Shown here piece by piece: positions 61,092 through 64,000 of a stretch of 64,000 nucleotides of DNA. The position numbers and the translations under genes are program-made. This stretch comes from Meira nashicola (Eukaryota; Basidiomycota; Exobasidiomycetes; Exobasidiales; Brachybasidiaceae), in contig BCJU01000012.1 in NCBI GenBank assembly GCA_001600355.1, positions 1 through 64,000 of the forward strand, in the 5' to 3' direction. Below the pieces are notes generated by a model, which searched no databases, was not told the DNA's origin, and was given only the letters and a program-made list of their open reading frames with translations. Within the stretch, counting starts at the first letter, position 1; each line of letters begins with the position of its first letter.

Positions 61092-61864
61092 ATGGGTGAT
61101 CAATTGNTGCGTAGATGCTGGAAAGGAGATCGTCTCGATCCCGAGAGATGCGCGATAGACAGACTGACGCATTCTTTCATCTCTAGAGTGAAGGTATATT
61201 ACAGCCGATCCAACGGAGGTGTTGGTCGATCAGACTCTTTTTCTTGCCCTATTTAACATCCCTTATATTTTTTCAACAACTCGCAGAACAGATCTCTGAA
61301 TATAAGGAGGCATTCGACCTTTTCGACAGGGGTGAGTTTTGATAGTGGGTATGAACGAAAGTAATCGTATGAGAATTCTCACTCTGCCCCCTTTATGTCT
61401 GCATCTACCACAGACGGTGATGGCATGATCACCTCAGAAGAGCTAGGTATCGCTATACGATCTCTAGGTCTCGATCCAAGTAAAGGTGAATTGCAAAATA
61501 TGATAAATGAAGTAGATGCGGACGGAGACGGAACCTTAGATTTTGCAGAATTCTTGGCAATGATGGCTAGGAAGGTGAAAGATACTGGAATTGAAGATGA
61601 GATCATGGAAGCGTTTAGAGCCTTCGACAAAAATGGCGATGGATTCGTCAGTGCTGCCGAACTACGTCAAGTTATGGACAGCTTAGGTGAAAAACTATCA
61701 GACAATGAAATTGGAGAAATGATCCGCGAAGCCGATATGGATGGGGACTACCTGATCAACTACTCTGAATTTGCTTATGTGAGCTGGTGCCTTTTTCGAA
61801 TTCCGAAATGAATCTCTGACACAACTGCTCTTTTCAACACCCTCAGATGATGTCGAACAGATGA
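61092..61864 (+). CDS. Calmodulin
   Basis: Five exons: 61092-61106, 61187-61193, 61287-61331, 61414-61778, 61847-61864; 149 aa plus stop, the standard calmodulin length. Calmodulin binds Ca2+ and activates kinases, calcineurin and others. EF-hand loops fall at the standard places 21-32, 57-68, 94-105 and 130-141. The first three are canonical. The fourth, [12 protein letters not shown], has Tyr135 where Gly is nearly universal, so site IV may bind Ca2+ weakly. Exon 2 is only 7 nt (AGTGAAG). The base after exon 1 is N at 61107; a G would complete the donor GTGCGT. The sequence is more diverged than most fungal calmodulins, so it could be a paralogue. Confidence 0.93.
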
Positions 61865-63622
61865 CTGACACGTCTATAGTCATAAGAAACACTAAAAATA
61901 ATAGCTACTGGCACGTCTCTCCGTCGATTCGCCTTCCTGACCGGACAATCCATGTTGAGCTTTCTTGCTCAGACATAGATTGTTGCAAAGTGATCAGAAT
62001 TCGCTGTGTTGTTCACCATATACCGCGTGCTTGGGACAACGCAAAATTCTAGAATTTTCCTTAGAGGCTACACTGTACGTACTTGGACATTTCGAAGAAT
62101 CTCTCCCAAATTTCTTTGTCGCTGCTTTCAGGAGACCTTGGAATGAGGTATGACGGCTGAGGCGTTTACATTGCCAGACAATCAACAATCATCTTGACTT
62201 CATCAATGGTGGAGAGAGAGACAAATTGGCAGTTTCGGAACCACCTGCACATATGCAAAAGATTGAGATCCTGTCATGGAGTAATAAGGTGCACTTCTGC
62301 TACTATGAAGAGCTGCTAGTCTGCTTTCTCAAAATGACGTTCTCGTCGAGTAGAGATTGGAGATGAAGTTTATACTCATACTAGCCAAGATATTTTTTTT
62401 CGAATGGCAACAAACACGGCTCGATCAATATTATCCGATTCTCACTTAACACATGCTTCAATAAGTCCATTTGCTCTATCTGCCAAGATCAGCTCGGACC
62501 AGACTCAGCTCAGACAGAAAAACTCAGCAAGAATGTCCTTCAATTTGGCTCCTACGTTCTAAGCGAAGTGATGCACTACCGTACTATAAGAAGCAAAGTT
62601 GAACTTTGTGCGTATTATCTATCGATTTCAAAGTAGTATTAGGCTCTTCATATGTGCTATGCTGAAATTCTTGCTATACAGAAAAGCTTGCCGTGTAGTC
62701 GACTTCAGCAACTAGAACAGAGTCACGAAAGTCTTCAATACCGATACGCACATGTAGCCTCCAAAATAAGCACATTCAGTCAAACAAGTACCATTCGTCT
62801 GCTTTCTGGGGAAATATGTCGTTAGCTGGCTACAGCAATATTTGAGGCTGTTTGTCAAAAACTACACTGATCCCAGAATGTCCCTAGCGAACCTAAAGTA
62901 GAAGTGGTGAAGGACTTGATAGGGGTAACAAAAGTGTAGAACTCTGCATGAGAAGCGAAAGTTGATGCCGCAAACACAACCTGAGCGTATTCTTGGTATG
63001 AAACAAATCTTTTCATGGTTCTTCCTATTCATCCCTTATTTTTATCAAATTTACTGCAAGTAGACTTTCTTGCAAAATTATTCGCCGTAATTGATCAAAA
63101 GACACTGCCCAGAATGTGCGTCAGACAAGAACGTCAATATCTTAAAGGCTCCTTTTCTTGAAGCTCGTTATGAAAGCAACGGGTTCACTGTTTACATCGG
63201 ACAACATAGCCGAATGCTTATTTCTCCGACTTTGATGATTAGAGGGTTCTATAACGTCTACCGAGCAACAGCATTGTGTACTATTCGACTTACATTGATG
63301 ATGAATACAATTCGTGTACTTCTCAGAATCTATCTTATGTAGTGACTGGAATTATCTCCAGAGCGCCATATGTCTATCCAAATTCAAGCCAAACTAACAC
63401 TCTTCGAGCAAAACAATAGAGATGCCGATGTGAGAATGATATAAATTGATATATCTTTTCTTTCTCATTCAGCATGGCACTTTAGTTTCAAGAGATAGAA
63501 AAGCTTCAGTTACGAATTGATTTCAAACATGGTCTGTGAAAGTGACTTTTTCGTAATGCTTTTTTTTTTTCTACAAAGTTTACAAAGTATGGTTCGAAAC
63601 GAAATTAGATGTGGATAAGCTG
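61865..63622. other. No supported gene
   Basis: ORF 63091-63342 (83 codons) and shorter ones have no recognised content. The first 300 bp are the 3' region of calmodulin. Earlier exons of the 63.6 kb CDF relic were looked for and not found. Confidence 0.35.
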
Positions 63623-63934
63623 CATAACACTTCGTCAATGCCCTTTAACCCTCCAACTCGACACAACTTACGCATTTTCTGGGGCCATGAAGTGCTTGTG
63701 GAAAATGATACCTGATACCTGCCGCATTGCTCCGCGATCGGTCTATTCGATTTGTGCCCGACGTGTCTCAGGAATTCCAGAATAATTTGGGATCTGTTGA
63801 TGGGATATCACGCGCATTCGTTCATATAGACTACGGTGAGTATACAAACAATACCTATCGCTTCAATGGGCTCTGACAATTCGTTTGTACATTTAGAGAC
63901 GTCACATCTTCCCAAACATCGCAAGAAACAATGA
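63623..63934 (+). pseudogene. Third copy of the CDF transporter, C-terminal relic
   Basis: Pieces match the C-terminal domain of the arm pseudogene: ITLRQCPLTLQLDTTYAF, GHEVLVEND in a second frame, DRSIRFVPDVSQEF and GSVDGISRAFVHIDY in the last, then a 61-nt GTGAGT...TTTAG intron (63836-63896) at the conserved site and a last exon ETSHLPKHRKKQ with stop at 63932. DNA identity is far lower than between the arms. At least two frameshifts are needed to connect the pieces, and no membrane segments are found upstream. Confidence 0.85.
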
Positions 63935-64000
63935 TACTGGCAATCAGCAGACAATGATAATTCAGCAATTGTAAGAAGTTTCAATTAACCTAGGTACATA

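Larger units (their letters stand above)
55421..61106 (-). repeat. Right arm of the 5.7 kb inverted repeat
   Basis: Mirror of 1-5686 (x to 61107 minus x). The inner edge is GGAGGAGTG at 55421. The outer edge, 61106, is the last base of calmodulin exon 1 and is followed by an N at 61107. On this side the sequence continues into the rest of calmodulin, so the arm is anchored in unique DNA. Confidence 0.97.

Noticed and set aside
1..61106. Inverted arms as terminal inverted repeats of a giant transposon
   Set aside because: No transposase, tyrosine recombinase, helicase or target-site duplication was found, and the arms hold ordinary host genes.
61395..61811. Calmodulin as a single 138-codon ORF
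   Set aside because: The ORF starts inside an intron and runs through a splice donor at 61779; the spliced five-exon model gives the exact 149-residue calmodulin.
1..64000. CRISPR arrays, bacterial operons, telomere repeats, complete transposons
   Set aside because: None seen: no regularly spaced repeats, no TTAGGG-type arrays, and no complete transposase or reverse transcriptase frame was recognised.

Overview
The window reads as nuclear DNA of a filamentous or dimorphic fungus. Genes carry many short GT-AG introns (mostly 60-90 nt), and the recognisable proteins are fungal: Zn2Cys6 regulators, a GATA factor with an 18-residue finger loop, a LisH (Flo8-like) factor, a fungal HNH-nuclease family member and two fungal CDF metal transporters. 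The style of the GATA finger and of the 48 kb zinc cluster leans towards Basidiomycota; that is inference. The DNA is AT-rich, gene-poor and full of broken gene copies.

Layout. Positions 1-5686 and 55421-61106 are mirror images (5,686 bp, no difference in any stretch compared; mirror positions sum to 61107) facing each other across 49.7 kb. Each arm holds the first exon of calmodulin, a ZRC1/COT1-type zinc/cadmium transporter (7 exons, 435 aa) and a second CDF-type transporter that has lost its third and fourth membrane segments and is a pseudogene. On the right the calmodulin gene is complete (61092-61864, 5 exons, 149 aa). On the left it stops at window base 1, exactly mirroring the single N at 61107, so the window start is probably an assembly edge inside the same repeat. 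A third, decayed piece of the second transporter lies at 63.6 kb.

Between the arms: a Zn2Cys6 regulator (8.2-11.2 kb), two unassigned ORFs (12.4-13.3 and 15.2-16.1 kb), a GATA-finger relic (18.2 kb), a decayed Zn2Cys6 copy (21.1-21.8 kb), mitochondrial insert A (22.1-23.3 kb: tRNA-Arg, nad2), a decayed HNH-family copy (29.9-30.6 kb), an intact intronless metallo-beta-lactamase-fold hydrolase (33.1-33.9 kb), mitochondrial insert B (38.0-39.1 kb: tRNA cluster, start of cox1), the better HNH-family gene (40.0-41.0 kb), a LisH protein (41.4-42.2 kb), a GATA factor (43.6-45.4 kb), the second Zn2Cys6 copy (47.8-48.6 kb), a PD-(D/E)XK-fold gene (50.0-51.1 kb), another GATA-finger relic (51.6 kb) and mitochondrial insert C (52.7-53.7 kb: large-subunit rRNA).

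The genes do not form one pathway. Metal handling and calcium signalling genes sit in and beside the arms. The interior is dominated by transcription regulators and nuclease-fold genes, each with one or more ruined paralogues nearby, plus three separate mitochondrial insertions. This looks like a low-constraint, duplication-prone segment. Calls resting on hand translation are marked by their confidence.
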